A DNA stretch of 64,000 nucleotides from NCBI RefSeq assembly GCF_000211415.1, contig NZ_GL890780.1, positions 531,576 through 595,575 of the forward strand. Reading direction: 5' to 3'. Of this stretch, positions 1-8,955 are shown piece after piece. Below the pieces are notes generated by a model. The model was not told where the DNA came from. It was given only the letters and a program-made list of their open reading frames with translations, and did not search any database. Origin of the DNA: Enterobacter mori LMG 25706. Its GTDB lineage: Bacteria; Pseudomonadota; Gammaproteobacteria; Enterobacterales; Enterobacteriaceae. How positions within the stretch are numbered: position 1 is the stretch's first letter; every line of letters starts with the position of its first letter. A program made the position numbers and the translations under genes.

Positions 1-75
1 ATTCAGCGCCTGTGGCGTCGTCAGGAAACCAAGATCTGGACGAAGCTCAAGCGTAAGAAGAAAGACGCTAAATAA
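1..75 (+). CDS. plsY: PlsY C-terminus (partial): glycerol-3-phosphate acyltransferase
   Basis: The last 24 codons of a gene that starts before the window. The frame ends in a very basic tail (RLWRRQETKIWTKLKRKKK region) that closely matches the end of E. coli PlsY (YgiH), the inner-membrane enzyme that transfers an acyl group from acyl phosphate to glycerol-3-phosphate in the first step of phospholipid synthesis. The basic tail would be the cytoplasmic end after the last membrane helix. In E. coli plsY lies near tsaD and rpsU, which are found here after an accessory insertion, so the context supports the call. Confidence 0.85.
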   Translation: MQRLWRRQETKIWTKLKRKKKDAK

Positions 76-101
76 AGCGTTCGTTATGCCTTATAACCAA
101 A

Positions 102-117
102 TGTGATTTTGGTCACC
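102..117. promoter_or_regulatory. Candidate CRP-cAMP binding site upstream of the MFS gene
   Basis: The sequence TGTGATTTTGGTCACC matches the CRP consensus TGTGA-N6-TCACA at 9 of 10 conserved positions. It lies 52 bases before the ATG of the transporter gene, a suitable distance for a class I or II activator site. Binding is inferred only from the match. Confidence 0.45.
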
Positions 118-168
118 TTCTGCCTGTGGTAACTGTTAGAGACACAACACAACCACACAAAAAGAAAA

Positions 169-1635
169 ATGGCAGAAATCACAGATACAACTCCCCTTTC
201 AACGGCAGGAAGCACCCCGGATGGCGACATCAAGTGGGTGCGCAGCGCATCGGACGTTTCACGTCTGGTTAACGACGGCTCCCAGGGCCGGGCCAACGCC
301 CGTATCGTGGTCGGTATCGCGCTGGGCGGTATTTTCCTCGACGCCTACGATCTCGGCGCGCTGGCCTTTGGCATCAAGGACATTACCCGCGAATTCAATT
401 TAACCCCTGCTGGCACCGGCATGGTGGCATCGGCCATTACCTTTGGTGCCATCGTCGGGGCACTGCTCGGCGGCTATCTCACGGATAAAATCGGGCGCTA
501 CCGCGTGTTTATGGCCGATATGGTCTTCTTCGTCGTCGCCGCTATCGCCTGTGCGCTGGCTCCGAACGAATATGTGCTGGCAGGCGCGCGCTTTGTGATG
601 GGGCTCGGCGTGGGGATCGACCTTCCCGTGGCGATGGCGTTTCTCAGCGAGTTCGCCAGACTGAAAGGTCCGGGAAACAAAGCTTCCAGCGTCGCGATGT
701 GGTGCCCTACCTGGTATGCGGCCATCAGTATCTCCTACCTGTTGGTGCTCTTCTTCTACGCCGTGCTGCCGCAAAGCCACAGCGACTGGCTCTGGCGCCT
801 GATCCTTGGCTTTGGCGCGGTGCCCGCGCTGGTGATTATCGCCATTCGCAGCCGTTACATGAGCGAGTCTCCGGTCTGGGCGGCGAATCAAGGCAACCTG
901 AAAGAGGCGGCATCCATTTTGCGGCAGTCGTACAACATCAACGCCCACGTGCCGCAGGATGCCCTTGACCAGCCCGCGCCGGTGGTTAACAAGGCAAAAT
1001 GGTCGAACTACCTCAACCTGTTCCGGGGCATTTATCTGCGGCGTACCACCCTCGCCACGCTGCTGTCGGTGGTCTCCTCGTTTGCCTATAACGCCGTGGC
1101 CTTTGGCCTGCCGGTGATTATTTCAAGCTTCTTCGTACAGTCGATGCTCACCACCATTTTGATCTCGCTGGTGCTTAACCTGCTGTTTGCGTTTGTTGGC
1201 GGATTACTGGCGGTGCGCTATGTTCCACGCTTCGGCGCGTGGCGGATGTCGCTCGCGGGCTATGCCTGCCAACTTGTGGCGCTCCTCGGGCTGGCGCTGA
1301 TAGGCCGACCGGAAGGTGCCTCTGAAGGGGTGCTTGCTGTTTCGATGCTGGCACTATTCCTGTTCGGTCAGGGCTTTGGCCCAGGTGCGCATACCATGAC
1401 GTTTGCGTCATTGAGCTACCCGACCTCGCTGCGCGGCGTGGGCGTGGGTCTCAACCAGACGCTGATGCGCAGCAGCTCGACGCTGTCGCTATTCCTGTTC
1501 CCGCTGCTGGTTGCTTCGCTGGATACCGCCGTGTTCTGGGTGATTGCGCTGGCACCGTTTATCGGCCTGGCGTCTCTGCTGGCGATCCGCTGGGAGCCGT
1601 CCGGGTATGATGTGGATGCGGAGGATTATCGGTAA
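169..1635 (+). CDS. MFS transporter, metabolite:H+ symporter type
   Basis: A 488-residue major facilitator superfamily protein with about 12 hydrophobic segments and a roughly 45-residue cytoplasmic N-terminal extension. The loop between helices 2 and 3 carries the MFS signature GGYLTDKIGRYR (motif A), and the GARFVMGLGVGIDLPVAMAF region fits the helix 4 motif of sugar and organic-acid porters. The substrate cannot be told from the sequence. The ribosome-binding site is weak (A-rich, AAAGAAAA before the ATG). It stands alone between plsY and a convergent marR-type gene, in the interval where accessory genes have been inserted between plsY and tsaD. The candidate CRP site upstream would suit a carbon-source transporter. 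Confidence 0.8.
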   Translation: MAEITDTTPLSTAGSTPDGDIKWVRSASDVSRLVNDGSQGRANARIVVGIALGGIFLDAYDLGALAFGIKDITREFNLTPAGTGMVASAITFGAIVGALLGGYLTDKIGRYRVFMADMVFFVVAAIACALAPNEYVLAGARFVMGLGVGIDLPVAMAFLSEFARLKGPGNKASSVAMWCPTWYAAISISYLLVLFFYAVLPQSHSDWLWRLILGFGAVPALVIIAIRSRYMSESPVWAANQGNLKEAASILRQSYNINAHVPQDALDQPAPVVNKAKWSNYLNLFRGIYLRRTTLATLLSVVSSFAYNAVAFGLPVIISSFFVQSMLTTILISLVLNLLFAFVGGLLAVRYVPRFGAWRMSLAGYACQLVALLGLALIGRPEGASEGVLAVSMLALFLFGQGFGPGAHTMTFASLSYPTSLRGVGVGLNQTLMRSSSTLSLFLFPLLVASLDTAVFWVIALAPFIGLASLLAIRWEPSGYDVDAEDYR

Positions 1636-1645
1636 CGACAGGTCA

Positions 1646-1670
1646 CTTCGGTGGGTTCCTCCCACCGAAG
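1646..1670. terminator. Stem-loop between convergent genes
   Basis: A perfect 10-bp stem (CTTCGGTGGG / CCCACCGAAG) around a 5-base loop sits just after the MFS stop and just before the stop of the convergent marR-type gene. There is no U-tract on either side, so it is only a possible bidirectional terminator or transcript-end stabiliser. Confidence 0.45.
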
Positions 1671-1675
1671 GGCAC

Positions 1676-2098
1676 TTATAAATCGTCCAGCAGAGTTCGG
1701 GAGAGTTTTTTTAGCATCTCAAGCTCATCATCATTCATCCGCATGCTGCAACGCATCTGGTCCGGCAGCGCCATCACCTGTTTTTTCAGTGCGTTAGCTT
1801 TTTCTGTCAGAACGACATTTTTCATCCTTTCATCCCCCACAACCGCGATACGGTTGAGAAATCCTTTAGCCTCAAGCTTTTGTACAAGCGGGGTCAATGT
1901 GCCCGAATCAAAAAACGTCTTATCGCTGAGATCGCGAAGTGGGATGTTGTCTTTCTCATAAAGCGCCATCAACACAACGAATTGCGGATAGGTCAGATCC
2001 ATCTCCTGCAGTAAGGGGCGATACTGGCGAACGAACGCATTGGTAACCGAGTAGAGCGAGAAGCAAAGTAAATCATCTAGCGTTTTGTTTTCTTTCAT
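1676..2098 (-). CDS. MarR-family regulator, OhrR-like (organic peroxide sensing type)
   Basis: A 140-residue winged-helix protein of typical MarR length. The N-terminus (LCFSLYSVTNAFVRQYRPLL) resembles OhrR, and Cys12 sits where OhrR has its peroxide-reactive cysteine; the dimer and recognition-helix regions (LTYPQFVVLMAL, GTLTPLVQKLEAKGF, D88-E-R wing) are intact. It is divergent from an exported esterase gene, and the shared 144-base intergenic region holds two palindromes that could be its operators. By analogy with OhrR it would repress itself and the esterase until oxidised or ligand-bound. Its true effector is unknown, and no ohr peroxidase gene lies beside it. Confidence 0.8.
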   Translation of the reverse strand: MKENKTLDDLLCFSLYSVTNAFVRQYRPLLQEMDLTYPQFVVLMALYEKDNIPLRDLSDKTFFDSGTLTPLVQKLEAKGFLNRIAVVGDERMKNVVLTEKANALKKQVMALPDQMRCSMRMNDDELEMLKKLSRTLLDDL

Positions 2099-2160
2099 TT
2101 TTCTATCAACCCCGAATCTGTTGTCTAAAAAAATTATAAATAACGTTTGACTAAAAGTAT

Positions 2161-2172
2161 CTTGCGCGCAAG
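2161..2172. promoter_or_regulatory. Palindrome, candidate operator 1 of the OhrR-like regulator
   Basis: CTTGCGCGCAAG is a perfect 12-bp palindrome between the divergent regulator and esterase genes. MarR-family dimers bind palindromes of about this size. Assignment to this regulator is by position. Confidence 0.4.
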
Positions 2173-2188
2173 TATTATACCAACAATT

Positions 2189-2204
2189 AAGTAGCGCACT
2201 ACTT
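2189..2204. promoter_or_regulatory. Inverted repeat, candidate operator 2 of the OhrR-like regulator
   Basis: AAGTAG and CTACTT form 6-bp arms around CGCA. The repeat lies 39 bases before the esterase ATG, where binding would block initiation there. Its sequence differs from the palindrome at 2161, so the two may serve different proteins. Confidence 0.4.
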
Positions 2205-2242
2205 AGTTATCTTATTCCATCAAACACATTTAAGGTATCGTC

Positions 2243-3256
2243 ATGAAAACATTAACCGCCATCCTGGTTTCTTCCGTCTTCGCGTCAGCCGCAGCGTCCG
2301 CTCAAATCACCAATACCCCTACCCCGACCGCAGGCGTACAGGCATTTCTCAATGTTTTGAATTCTGGCAAGGGTAAACCAATGGAACAGATGACCCCTCA
2401 GGAAGCCCGCCAGGTACTGATCGGCGCGCAGCAAGGCGCAAAACTGCCGCCCGCTCAGGTTTCTGAAAAAACGATCCAGGTTAATGGCCAGGCGATCAAA
2501 CTGAAAATAGTGAAACCTGAAAACGCCAGCGGCACGCTCCCGGCATTTATGTTCTTCCACGGCGGCGGCTGGGTGCTGGGTGATTTCCCAACCCACGAAC
2601 GCTTGATCCGCGATCTCGTTCGCGCGTCGGGTGCCGCAGCGGTTTACGTTGATTACACGCCGTCACCTGAGGCCCATTTCCCGGTAGCCATTAATCAGGC
2701 CTATGAAGCGACAAAATGGGTAGCCGGGCACGGTCAGGAAATTGGTGTGGACGGTAGCCGTCTGGGTCTGGTCGGTAACAGCGTGGGCGGCAATATGGTG
2801 GCTTCCGTGGCGCTGCAGGCAAAACAATTTAATGGGCCAAAAATTCGCTACAACGTCATGCTCTGGCCTGTGACCGATGCGAATTTTGATACTGCCTCGT
2901 ATAACCAGTTCGAGAACGGCTATTTCCTGTCGAAAAACATGATGAAATGGTTCTGGGACAACTACACCACCAACGCAGCCGATCGCAACAATATCCTTGC
3001 CTCTCCGCTTCGCGCCAGCGCCGCGCAGTTGAAAGGCTTCCCCGAGACGCTGATTCAGACAGCAGAGCTTGACGTTCTGCGGGATGAAGGTGAGGCATTC
3101 GGGCGTAAGCTGGATGCGGCTGGCGTCCCGGTGACCGTCACGCGCTATAACGGCATGATCCACGATTACGGTCTGCTCAATCCACTGAGCGAAGAGCCTA
3201 CGGTCAAGGTTGCCCTGGAGCAGGCTGGCGCAGCGCTGCATGAGCACCTGAAATAA
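2243..3256 (+). CDS. Exported alpha/beta-hydrolase (HSL-type esterase/lipase)
   Basis: A 337-residue hydrolase with a Sec signal peptide (about residues 1-20, ending ASA-A-SA before Gln), so probably periplasmic. It has the oxyanion-hole motif HGGGW (His106-Trp110) and the nucleophile elbow GNSVGG with Ser180, both typical of the hormone-sensitive-lipase family. Likely remaining catalytic residues are the Asp in ELDVLRDEG and the His in MIHDYG near the C-terminus. The substrate is unknown; family members cleave short-chain acyl esters. It is monocistronic, divergent from the OhrR-like repressor, and followed by a strong terminator. Confidence 0.8.
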   Translation: MKTLTAILVSSVFASAAASAQITNTPTPTAGVQAFLNVLNSGKGKPMEQMTPQEARQVLIGAQQGAKLPPAQVSEKTIQVNGQAIKLKIVKPENASGTLPAFMFFHGGGWVLGDFPTHERLIRDLVRASGAAAVYVDYTPSPEAHFPVAINQAYEATKWVAGHGQEIGVDGSRLGLVGNSVGGNMVASVALQAKQFNGPKIRYNVMLWPVTDANFDTASYNQFENGYFLSKNMMKWFWDNYTTNAADRNNILASPLRASAAQLKGFPETLIQTAELDVLRDEGEAFGRKLDAAGVPVTVTRYNGMIHDYGLLNPLSEEPTVKVALEQAGAALHEHLK

Positions 3257-3279
3257 CGGCATCGCGATGTTTGTCAGAC

Positions 3280-3306
3280 AGCACGCCTCCCGGGCGTGCT
3301 TTTTTG
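3280..3306 (+). terminator. Rho-independent terminator after the esterase gene
   Basis: AGCACGCC and GGCGTGCT form an 8-bp GC-rich stem with a 5-base loop, followed by a run of T. It isolates the esterase transcript from the urease operon. Confidence 0.85.
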
Positions 3307-3325
3307 TTCGTCTTAACCGCCATCC

Positions 3326-3340
3326 ATAAGCGACTCATAT
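3326..3340. promoter_or_regulatory. Candidate Nac binding site upstream of the urease operon
   Basis: ATAAGCGACTCATAT fits the Nac consensus ATA-N9-TAT exactly. A weak -35/-10 pair (ATGACA at 3339, CATACT at 3364) follows, placing the site near -43. In Klebsiella aerogenes urease is activated by Nac under nitrogen limitation, and no ureR gene is seen here. The role is inferred from the match and position. Confidence 0.5.
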
Positions 3341-3403
3341 GACAGCCTTCATTTCCGCCAGGGCATACTGAAACGACCCCGATGATGAGCAGATGGATGC
3401 AGC

Positions 3404-4231
3404 ATGTTAGCAGCTCAGGTCACTGATAATTCATACAAAGGCTGGCAAGCATCGCTTGCCCTGCAGTTTTGTCACACCCCTGAGAAAACCCTCCTGTACT
3501 CCGCTCATCACCTCGGGCCGCTCACCGTCCAGCGTCCGTTTTACCCCGAAGGGGAAACCTGCCACCTTTATCTGCTTCACCCGCCCGGCGGGATTGTGGG
3601 CGGCGATACGCTGGACATTTCCGTTCGACTGAACGCCAAAAGCCATGCGCTTATCACCATGCCCGGCGCCAGCAAGTTCTATCGCAGCAGCGGCCCGCAG
3701 GCCCGTCTGAGCCAGCACTTCTATCTCGATGAAGACGCCACCCTGGAATGGCTGCCGCAGGACACCATTATTTTTCCCGGTGCGCATGCCGCGCTGCGCT
3801 CCGTCTTCCACCTGAAGGCCTCCAGCACGCTGCTGGCGTGGGAGCTGTACTGCCTGGGCCGCCCGGTGATAAACGAAACCTTCAGCCACGGCACGCTGGA
3901 GAGCCGTCTTGAGGTGTGGGTAGATGACGAGCCCCGCCTGATTGAGCGCCAGCATCTTAGCGACGGCGATCTCACGCCCGTCGCCGGACATCCGTGGCTC
4001 GGCACGCTGCTGTTCTATCCGGCTGTCGATGATCACCTCGACGCGGTGCGCGAGCGGCTCGCGCCACTGGAAAATTATGCCGGGGCAACGCTCACTGATG
4101 GCCTGCTGTCGGTGCGTTTTCTCTCCCACGACAACCTGATTTGCCAGCGGGTGATGCGCGATATCTGGCAGTCGCTTCGCCCGCTCCTCACCACCAAACC
4201 CGCCTGTTCGCCGCGTATCTGGCAGACATAA
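3404..4231 (+). CDS. ureD: UreD, urease accessory protein
   Basis: A 275-residue UreD (UreH) family protein, first gene of the operon. UreD binds the urease apoprotein and forms the UreDFG scaffold through which GTP-dependent nickel delivery and lysine carbamylation occur. Recognisable family segments are the [14 protein letters not shown] stretch, the [10 protein letters not shown] region and [11 protein letters not shown], as in the Klebsiella protein. The start is the ATG at 3404. The gene is separated from ureA by 10 bases. Confidence 0.93.
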   Translation: MLAAQVTDNSYKGWQASLALQFCHTPEKTLLYSAHHLGPLTVQRPFYPEGETCHLYLLHPPGGIVGGDTLDISVRLNAKSHALITMPGASKFYRSSGPQARLSQHFYLDEDATLEWLPQDTIIFPGAHAALRSVFHLKASSTLLAWELYCLGRPVINETFSHGTLESRLEVWVDDEPRLIERQHLSDGDLTPVAGHPWLGTLLFYPAVDDHLDAVRERLAPLENYAGATLTDGLLSVRFLSHDNLICQRVMRDIWQSLRPLLTTKPACSPRIWQT

Positions 4232-4241
4232 GAGAAACGTT

Positions 4242-4544
4242 ATGGAACTGACCCCCAGAGAAAAAGACAAGCTGTTGCTGTTTACCGCCGCGCTGGTTGC
4301 CGAACGCCGCCTTGCGCGCGGGGTAAAGCTCAACTACCCGGAATCGGTCGCGCTGATCAGCGCCTTCATTATGGAAGGCGCGCGCGATGGCGAAACCGTC
4401 GCCTCGCTGAGGGAGGCGGGCCGCCACGTCCTGAGGCGCGACCAGGTAATGGAAGGCGTCCCGGAGATGATCCCGGATATTCAGGTGGAAGCCACCTTCC
4501 CGGACGGCTCCAAGCTCGTCACCGTCCACAATCCAATCGTCTAA
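4242..4544 (+). CDS. ureA: UreA, urease gamma subunit
   Basis: 100 residues, the exact size of enterobacterial gamma subunits. It starts with [14 protein letters not shown] and has the conserved [11 protein letters not shown] and [17 protein letters not shown] segments. With UreB and UreC it forms the (alpha-beta-gamma)3 nickel enzyme that hydrolyses urea to ammonia and carbamate in the cytoplasm. It is preceded by an AGAGAAACG ribosome-binding region and followed 10 bases later by ureB. Confidence 0.96.
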   Translation: MELTPREKDKLLLFTAALVAERRLARGVKLNYPESVALISAFIMEGARDGETVASLREAGRHVLRRDQVMEGVPEMIPDIQVEATFPDGSKLVTVHNPIV

Positions 4545-4554
4545 GGAGCGCGTG

Positions 4555-4869
4555 ATGATCCCAGGCGAATATCAGATCAAACCGGGCAATATCAGCTTTA
4601 ACGTCGGGCGAGAAACTCAAAGCGTGGTTGTCGAAAACCACGGCGACAGGCCGATCCAGGTCGGATCGCACTACCACTTTTACGAGGTCAATCCGGCGCT
4701 GAAATTCGATCGGGAAGCCACCAGGGGCTATCGACTGAACATCCCGGCGGGCACCGCCGTACGCTTCGAGCCCGGCCAGAAGCGGGAAGTGACGCTGGTG
4801 CAGGTCTCGGGTGCGCAGCGAATTTTCGGTTTTCGCGGTGACGTGATGGGAGAGGTGAAACATGGCTGA
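4555..4869 (+). CDS. ureB: UreB, urease beta subunit
   Basis: 104 residues beginning MIPGEYQI, the standard start of the family. An in-frame GTG lies one codon upstream (4552), but the AAGGAG site at 4543-4548 is spaced properly for the ATG at 4555. The conserved [12 protein letters not shown] and [17 protein letters not shown] segments are present. The end overlaps the start of ureC by 8 bases, suggesting translational coupling of the structural subunits. Confidence 0.95.
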   Translation: MIPGEYQIKPGNISFNVGRETQSVVVENHGDRPIQVGSHYHFYEVNPALKFDREATRGYRLNIPAGTAVRFEPGQKREVTLVQVSGAQRIFGFRGDVMGEVKHG

Positions 4870-6565
4870 GATTTCACGCCGGGCGTATGCCGATATGTTC
4901 GGCCCCACCACGGGGGATAAAGTGCGGCTGGCCGATAGCGAGCTGTGGATCGAAGTCGAAGACGATCTCACGATCTATGGCGAAGAAGTCAAATTCGGCG
5001 GCGGGAAGGTGATCCGCGACGGCATGGGCCAGGGGCAGATGACCGCTGACGCCTGCGTGGATCTGGTTCTCACCAACGCGCTGATCGTCGATCACTGGGG
5101 GATCGTGAAAGCCGATATCGGCGTCAAGGACGGGCGGATCTTCGCCGTAGGCAAAGCCGGGAACCCGGACATTCAGCCCGGCGTGACGATCCCGATTGGT
5201 GCGGCAACGGAAGTGATTGCCGCCGAGGGGAAGATCGTCACCGCTGGCGGGATCGACACCCACATCCACTGGATCTGCCCGCAGCAGGCGGAAGAGGCGC
5301 TGGTTTCCGGCGTCACCACCATGATCGGTGGCGGCACCGGACCGGCGGCGGGCACCAACGCCACCACCTGCACGCCAGGACCGTGGTATATCGCCCGCAT
5401 GCTGCAGGCTGCCGATACGCTGCCGGTGAATATCGGCCTGCTCGGCAAAGGTAACGGCTCCAACCCGAACGCCCTGCGCGAGCAGATTGCCGCCGGTGCT
5501 ATCGGGCTGAAAATTCACGAAGACTGGGGCGCGACGCCTGCGGCGATCAACTCCTCGCTGGAGGTCGCTGACGAGATGGATATTCAGGTGGCGTTGCACA
5601 GCGACACGCTGAACGAATCCGGTTTTGTCGAAGACACGCTGGCGGCCATCGGCGGGCGAACCATCCACACTTTCCACACCGAAGGGGCGGGCGGCGGCCA
5701 CGCGCCGGATATTATCACCGCCTGCGCGCACCCGAATATTCTGCCCTCCTCCACCAATCCGACGCTGCCCTACACGGTCAATACCATCGACGAGCATCTC
5801 GACATGCTGATGGTCTGCCACCACCTTGACCCGGATATAGCCGAGGACGTGGCGTTTGCCGAGTCGCGCATTCGTCGTGAAACCATCGCCGCTGAAGACG
5901 TGCTGCACGACATCGGCGCATTCTCGCTCACCTCGTCAGATTCGCAGGCCATGGGCCGCGTCGGGGAAGTGATTATCCGCACCTGGCAGGTGGCGCACCG
6001 CATGAAAGTCCAGCGCGGCGCGCTGCCGGAAGAGACCGGCGAGAACGACAACTTCCGCGTGAAGCGCTACGTCGCCAAATACACCATTAACCCGGCGCTC
6101 ACCCACGGCATTGCCCACGAAGTCGGTTCGATTGAGGCGGGCAAGCTGGCGGATTTAGTGGTCTGGTCCCCGGCGTTCTTCGGCGTCAAGCCCGCCACCA
6201 TCGTCAAGGGCGGGATGATTGCCTGCGCGCCGATGGGCGATATCAACGCCTCGATCCCCACGCCGCAGCCTGTGCATTATCGCCCGATGTTTGGCGCGCT
6301 GGGTGCCGCGCGCCACGCCACCCGGCTGACGTTTGTCTCGCAGGCCGCCAGTGCCAACGGCATCCCGCAACAACTTAACCTGCAGAGCGCCACGGCGGTG
6401 GTGAAAGGCTGCCGGACGGTGAAAAAGGCGGACATGATCCACAACGGCCTGCAGCCGAATATCACCGTCGACTCACAAACCTACGAGGTGCGCGTCGACG
6501 GTGAACTGATAACCAGCGAACCGGCTGACGTTCTGCCAATGGCGCAACGCTATTTCCTGTTTTGA
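4862..6565 (+). CDS. ureC: UreC, urease alpha (catalytic) subunit
   Basis: 567 residues, the same length as the Klebsiella enzyme. It carries all parts of the di-nickel centre: His134 and His136 in HIHW, the lysine that is carbamylated (Lys217, in LKIHEDWG), the downstream His ligands ([16 protein letters not shown]) and the flap with Cys-His-His (MVCHHLDP). The Asp ligand region [12 protein letters not shown] is present. It hydrolyses urea in the cytoplasm. The intact active site and full accessory set argue for a working enzyme. Confidence 0.97.
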   Translation: MAEISRRAYADMFGPTTGDKVRLADSELWIEVEDDLTIYGEEVKFGGGKVIRDGMGQGQMTADACVDLVLTNALIVDHWGIVKADIGVKDGRIFAVGKAGNPDIQPGVTIPIGAATEVIAAEGKIVTAGGIDTHIHWICPQQAEEALVSGVTTMIGGGTGPAAGTNATTCTPGPWYIARMLQAADTLPVNIGLLGKGNGSNPNALREQIAAGAIGLKIHEDWGATPAAINSSLEVADEMDIQVALHSDTLNESGFVEDTLAAIGGRTIHTFHTEGAGGGHAPDIITACAHPNILPSSTNPTLPYTVNTIDEHLDMLMVCHHLDPDIAEDVAFAESRIRRETIAAEDVLHDIGAFSLTSSDSQAMGRVGEVIIRTWQVAHRMKVQRGALPEETGENDNFRVKRYVAKYTINPALTHGIAHEVGSIEAGKLADLVVWSPAFFGVKPATIVKGGMIACAPMGDINASIPTPQPVHYRPMFGALGAARHATRLTFVSQAASANGIPQQLNLQSATAVVKGCRTVKKADMIHNGLQPNITVDSQTYEVRVDGELITSEPADVLPMAQRYFLF

Positions 6566-6574
6566 GGAGTGATG

Positions 6575-7033
6575 ATGATCTATTTAACCCAACGCCTGGA
6601 CCATACGCACCCGATTACCGCCAGCGTCACGCTGCCGATTGACGTACGGGTGAAAAGCCGCGCCCGCGTGGCGCTGAACGACGGGCGCGAAGCCGGGCTG
6701 ATGCTGCCGCGCGGCCTGCTGCTGCGCGGGGGCGACCTGCTGACTACCGACGACGGTATCGAGGTCGTCGAGGTGATCGCCGCCCCGGAGTCGGTTTCCG
6801 TGGTGCGCTGCGCCGATCCGTTCCTGCTCGCCCGCGCCTGCTACCACCTGGGCAACCGCCACGTGCCGCTGCAGATCATGCCCGGCGAGCTGCGCTATCA
6901 CCACGACCACGTTCTCGACGACATGCTGCGCCAGTTCGGGCTGGAAGTGGCCTACGCCAGCCTGCCGTTTGAACCGGAAGCGGGCGCTTACACCAGCGAT
7001 GCCCACAGCCACTCTCACGCTCATTCACATTAA
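6575..7033 (+). CDS. ureE: UreE, urease nickel metallochaperone
   Basis: About 152 residues starting MIYLTQRL. Two further in-frame start codons lie just upstream (GTG 6569, ATG 6572), but the GAGGAG site at 6564-6569 best fits the ATG at 6575. UreE dimers bind nickel and pass it to UreG. The conserved NRHVPLQIMPGELRYHHDHV segment holds the interface metal-binding histidine. The C-terminal His tail (DAHSHSHAHSH) is much shorter than the long tail of the Klebsiella protein, so nickel storage capacity is probably lower; the tail is not essential in Klebsiella. Confidence 0.94.
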   Translation: MIYLTQRLDHTHPITASVTLPIDVRVKSRARVALNDGREAGLMLPRGLLLRGGDLLTTDDGIEVVEVIAAPESVSVVRCADPFLLARACYHLGNRHVPLQIMPGELRYHHDHVLDDMLRQFGLEVAYASLPFEPEAGAYTSDAHSHSHAHSH

Positions 7034-7042
7034 GGATTCATC

Positions 7043-7582
7043 ATGCGTAAGTATTTACCTCTGCTGCTTCTGGCCTTTTCCATTCCCGCACTCGCCCACC
7101 CCGGCCACGGCACCGACAGCTTTCAGGCCGGTTTTCTCCATCCGCTGACCGGGCTCGATCATCTGCTGATGCTGACCGGTGCGGGCGTGCTCTCTGCGCT
7201 GAGCGGACGCAAACTCCTGCTGCCGTTTGCCACCCTCGGGATGATGCTTGTCGGTGCGATTGCGGGCAGCCTGCTCGGCGGCTTTAGCGGCATGGAGATG
7301 CTGATTATCGCCTCGCTGGCGGTATCCGGCGTGATGATGTTTAAAACTGAAAACCGCCTGCTGCTGGCGGTGCCTGCCCTGGCGATGTTCCACGGCTGGG
7401 CGCACGGCGTGGAGATGTCCGGCCACAGCTTCTGGCTCTTCACCAGCGGCTTTATGCTGGCCAGCGCCACGGTGCTGTGCGCCAGCTTTGCCGCGGGGCT
7501 GCTGCTGCGTCGTCACGACGGCCTGCGTAAGACCTTCGGCGGCGGGCTGATCGTTTCCGCCCTGCTGGCACTGATGAGCTGA
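7043..7582 (+). CDS. ureJ: UreJ, HupE/UreJ-family membrane protein (nickel/cobalt permease type)
   Basis: 179 residues with an N-terminal signal-like helix followed by the family motif HPGHG and about six hydrophobic segments; TGLDHLLML and [10 protein letters not shown] are the conserved His-containing motifs. HupE/UreJ proteins act as secondary nickel or cobalt importers. Its place between ureE and ureF matches urease clusters that carry their own metal permease. The stop overlaps the ureF ATG by one base. Confidence 0.88.
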   Translation: MRKYLPLLLLAFSIPALAHPGHGTDSFQAGFLHPLTGLDHLLMLTGAGVLSALSGRKLLLPFATLGMMLVGAIAGSLLGGFSGMEMLIIASLAVSGVMMFKTENRLLLAVPALAMFHGWAHGVEMSGHSFWLFTSGFMLASATVLCASFAAGLLLRRHDGLRKTFGGGLIVSALLALMS

Positions 7583-8256
7583 TGGATCATTCCCGCCAGT
7601 TGCTGCGCCTGATGCAGCTCTCCAGCAGCAGCCTGCCGGTCGGGTCGTTTACCTGGTCGCAGGGGCTGGAGTGGGCCGTTGAGGCGGGCTGGGTCACGGA
7701 CGCCGACGCCTTTAAACGCTGGCAAACCCAGCAGATGGAGCAGAGCTTTTTCTGCGTCGATCTGCCGCTATTTCTCCGCCTTTATCAGGCCTGTGAGCAA
7801 CGCGATCTTACACATGCAAAACGCTGGACGGCATACCTTCTCGCCTGCCGGGAAACGCGCGAGCTGCGAGAAGAAGAGCGAAACCGCGGGGCGGCCTTTA
7901 CGCGACTAATTAAGAGCTGGGAGCCGGATTGTCCGCCCGAATGGCTGCCGCTGTTTATGCAAAGCCAGCTCTGCGGCATGGCCTGGCTCGGCGTGCGCTG
8001 GGGTATTGGCGCGCGTGAGCTGGCGCTGAGCCTCGGCTACAGCTGGATGGAGAGCGCGGTGATGGCGGGCGTCAAGCTGGTGCCGTTTGGGCAACAGGCC
8101 GCGCAGCAGCTGATTATCGAACTGAGCGACGACTACGCCGCTGGTTTTGAACAGGCATTTTTACGTCGCGACGACGCGCTGGGGGCAGCAACGCCGCTGT
8201 CCGCCATCGCCTCCGCGCGCCACGAAACCCAATATTCACGACTATTCCGTTCCTGA
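7582..8256 (+). CDS. ureF: UreF, urease accessory protein
   Basis: 224 residues, all-alpha UreF family, with the typical N-terminal segment [21 protein letters not shown] and the central [10 protein letters not shown] and [15 protein letters not shown] stretches. UreF bridges UreD and UreG on the apo-urease and gates GTP hydrolysis by UreG. Translation is probably coupled to ureJ because the start codon overlaps the ureJ stop. Confidence 0.94.
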   Translation: MDHSRQLLRLMQLSSSSLPVGSFTWSQGLEWAVEAGWVTDADAFKRWQTQQMEQSFFCVDLPLFLRLYQACEQRDLTHAKRWTAYLLACRETRELREEERNRGAAFTRLIKSWEPDCPPEWLPLFMQSQLCGMAWLGVRWGIGARELALSLGYSWMESAVMAGVKLVPFGQQAAQQLIIELSDDYAAGFEQAFLRRDDALGAATPLSAIASARHETQYSRLFRS

Positions 8257-8265
8257 GGAGTCAAT

Positions 8266-8883
8266 ATGGCTGATTACAAACATCCCCTGCGCGTGGGCGT
8301 GGGCGGCCCGGTAGGGTCGGGCAAAACCGCGCTGCTGGAAGCGCTCTGCAAGGCGATGCGCGATACCTATCATCTTGCGGTGGTGACCAACGATATCTAC
8401 ACCAAAGAGGATCAGCGCATCCTGACCGAGGCGGGCGCGCTGGAGCCGGAGCGCATCGTGGGCGTGGAGACAGGCGGCTGTCCGCACACTGCCATCCGCG
8501 AAGACGCCTCAATGAACCTGGCGGCGGTGGAAGCGTTAAGCGAGAAGTTCGGCAATCTGGATCTGATCTTCGTTGAAAGCGGCGGCGACAACCTGAGCGC
8601 GACCTTCAGCCCGGAGCTTGCGGATCTGACGATTTACGTGATCGACGTGGCCGAAGGGGAAAAAATCCCGCGCAAGGGCGGGCCGGGGATCACCAGGTCC
8701 GATTTTCTGGTGATCAACAAAACCGATCTCGCGCCGTACGTGGGGGCATCGCTGGAGGTGATGGAACGCGACACCAACCGCATGCGCGGCGAGCGTCCGT
8801 GGACGTTTACCAACCTGAAGGCGGGCGACGGTTTAGCGACGATTATTGCGTTTCTGGAAGAGAAAGGGATGCTGCGGGTGTAG
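8266..8883 (+). CDS. ureG: UreG, urease accessory GTPase
   Basis: 205 residues with the P-loop [12 protein letters not shown] near residue 15, the metal-binding Cys-Pro-His motif in [13 protein letters not shown], the [10 protein letters not shown] guanine-specificity motif and the ESGGDNL switch region. It supplies GTP hydrolysis for nickel insertion. Last gene of the operon; a good AGGAG site precedes the ATG by 6 bases. Beyond it lies a single REP element and the convergent tsaD. Confidence 0.96.
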   Translation: MADYKHPLRVGVGGPVGSGKTALLEALCKAMRDTYHLAVVTNDIYTKEDQRILTEAGALEPERIVGVETGGCPHTAIREDASMNLAAVEALSEKFGNLDLIFVESGGDNLSATFSPELADLTIYVIDVAEGEKIPRKGGPGITRSDFLVINKTDLAPYVGASLEVMERDTNRMRGERPWTFTNLKAGDGLATIIAFLEEKGMLRV

Positions 8884-8917
8884 TGTGGGTTATTGCACGT
8901 GGGCACATGTGGATGTT

Positions 8918-8947
8918 GTAGGCCCGGTAAGCGCAGCGCCACCGGGC
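8918..8947. repeat. REP (repetitive extragenic palindrome) element, single copy
   Basis: A GTAGGCCCGGTAAGCGCAGC... stem-loop with arms around GCCCGGT and ACCGGGC, in the gap between convergent ureG and tsaD. The same unit occurs four more times in this window, at 60158, 60202, 61577 and 61632. Such elements in enterics stabilise transcript ends and can attract gyrase or insertion sequences. Confidence 0.85.
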
Positions 8948-8955
8948 AAAAAAAC

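Noticed and set aside
3431..4333. 300-codon open frame antisense to ureD
   Set aside because: Shadow of ureD; no start signal and composition rich in Arg, Gln and Ala.
4552..4554. GTG start for ureB (and similar upstream starts for ureE, dnaG, rpoD, V, FI, lsrB)
   Set aside because: Homologous start positions and ribosome-binding spacing favour the downstream codons used here.
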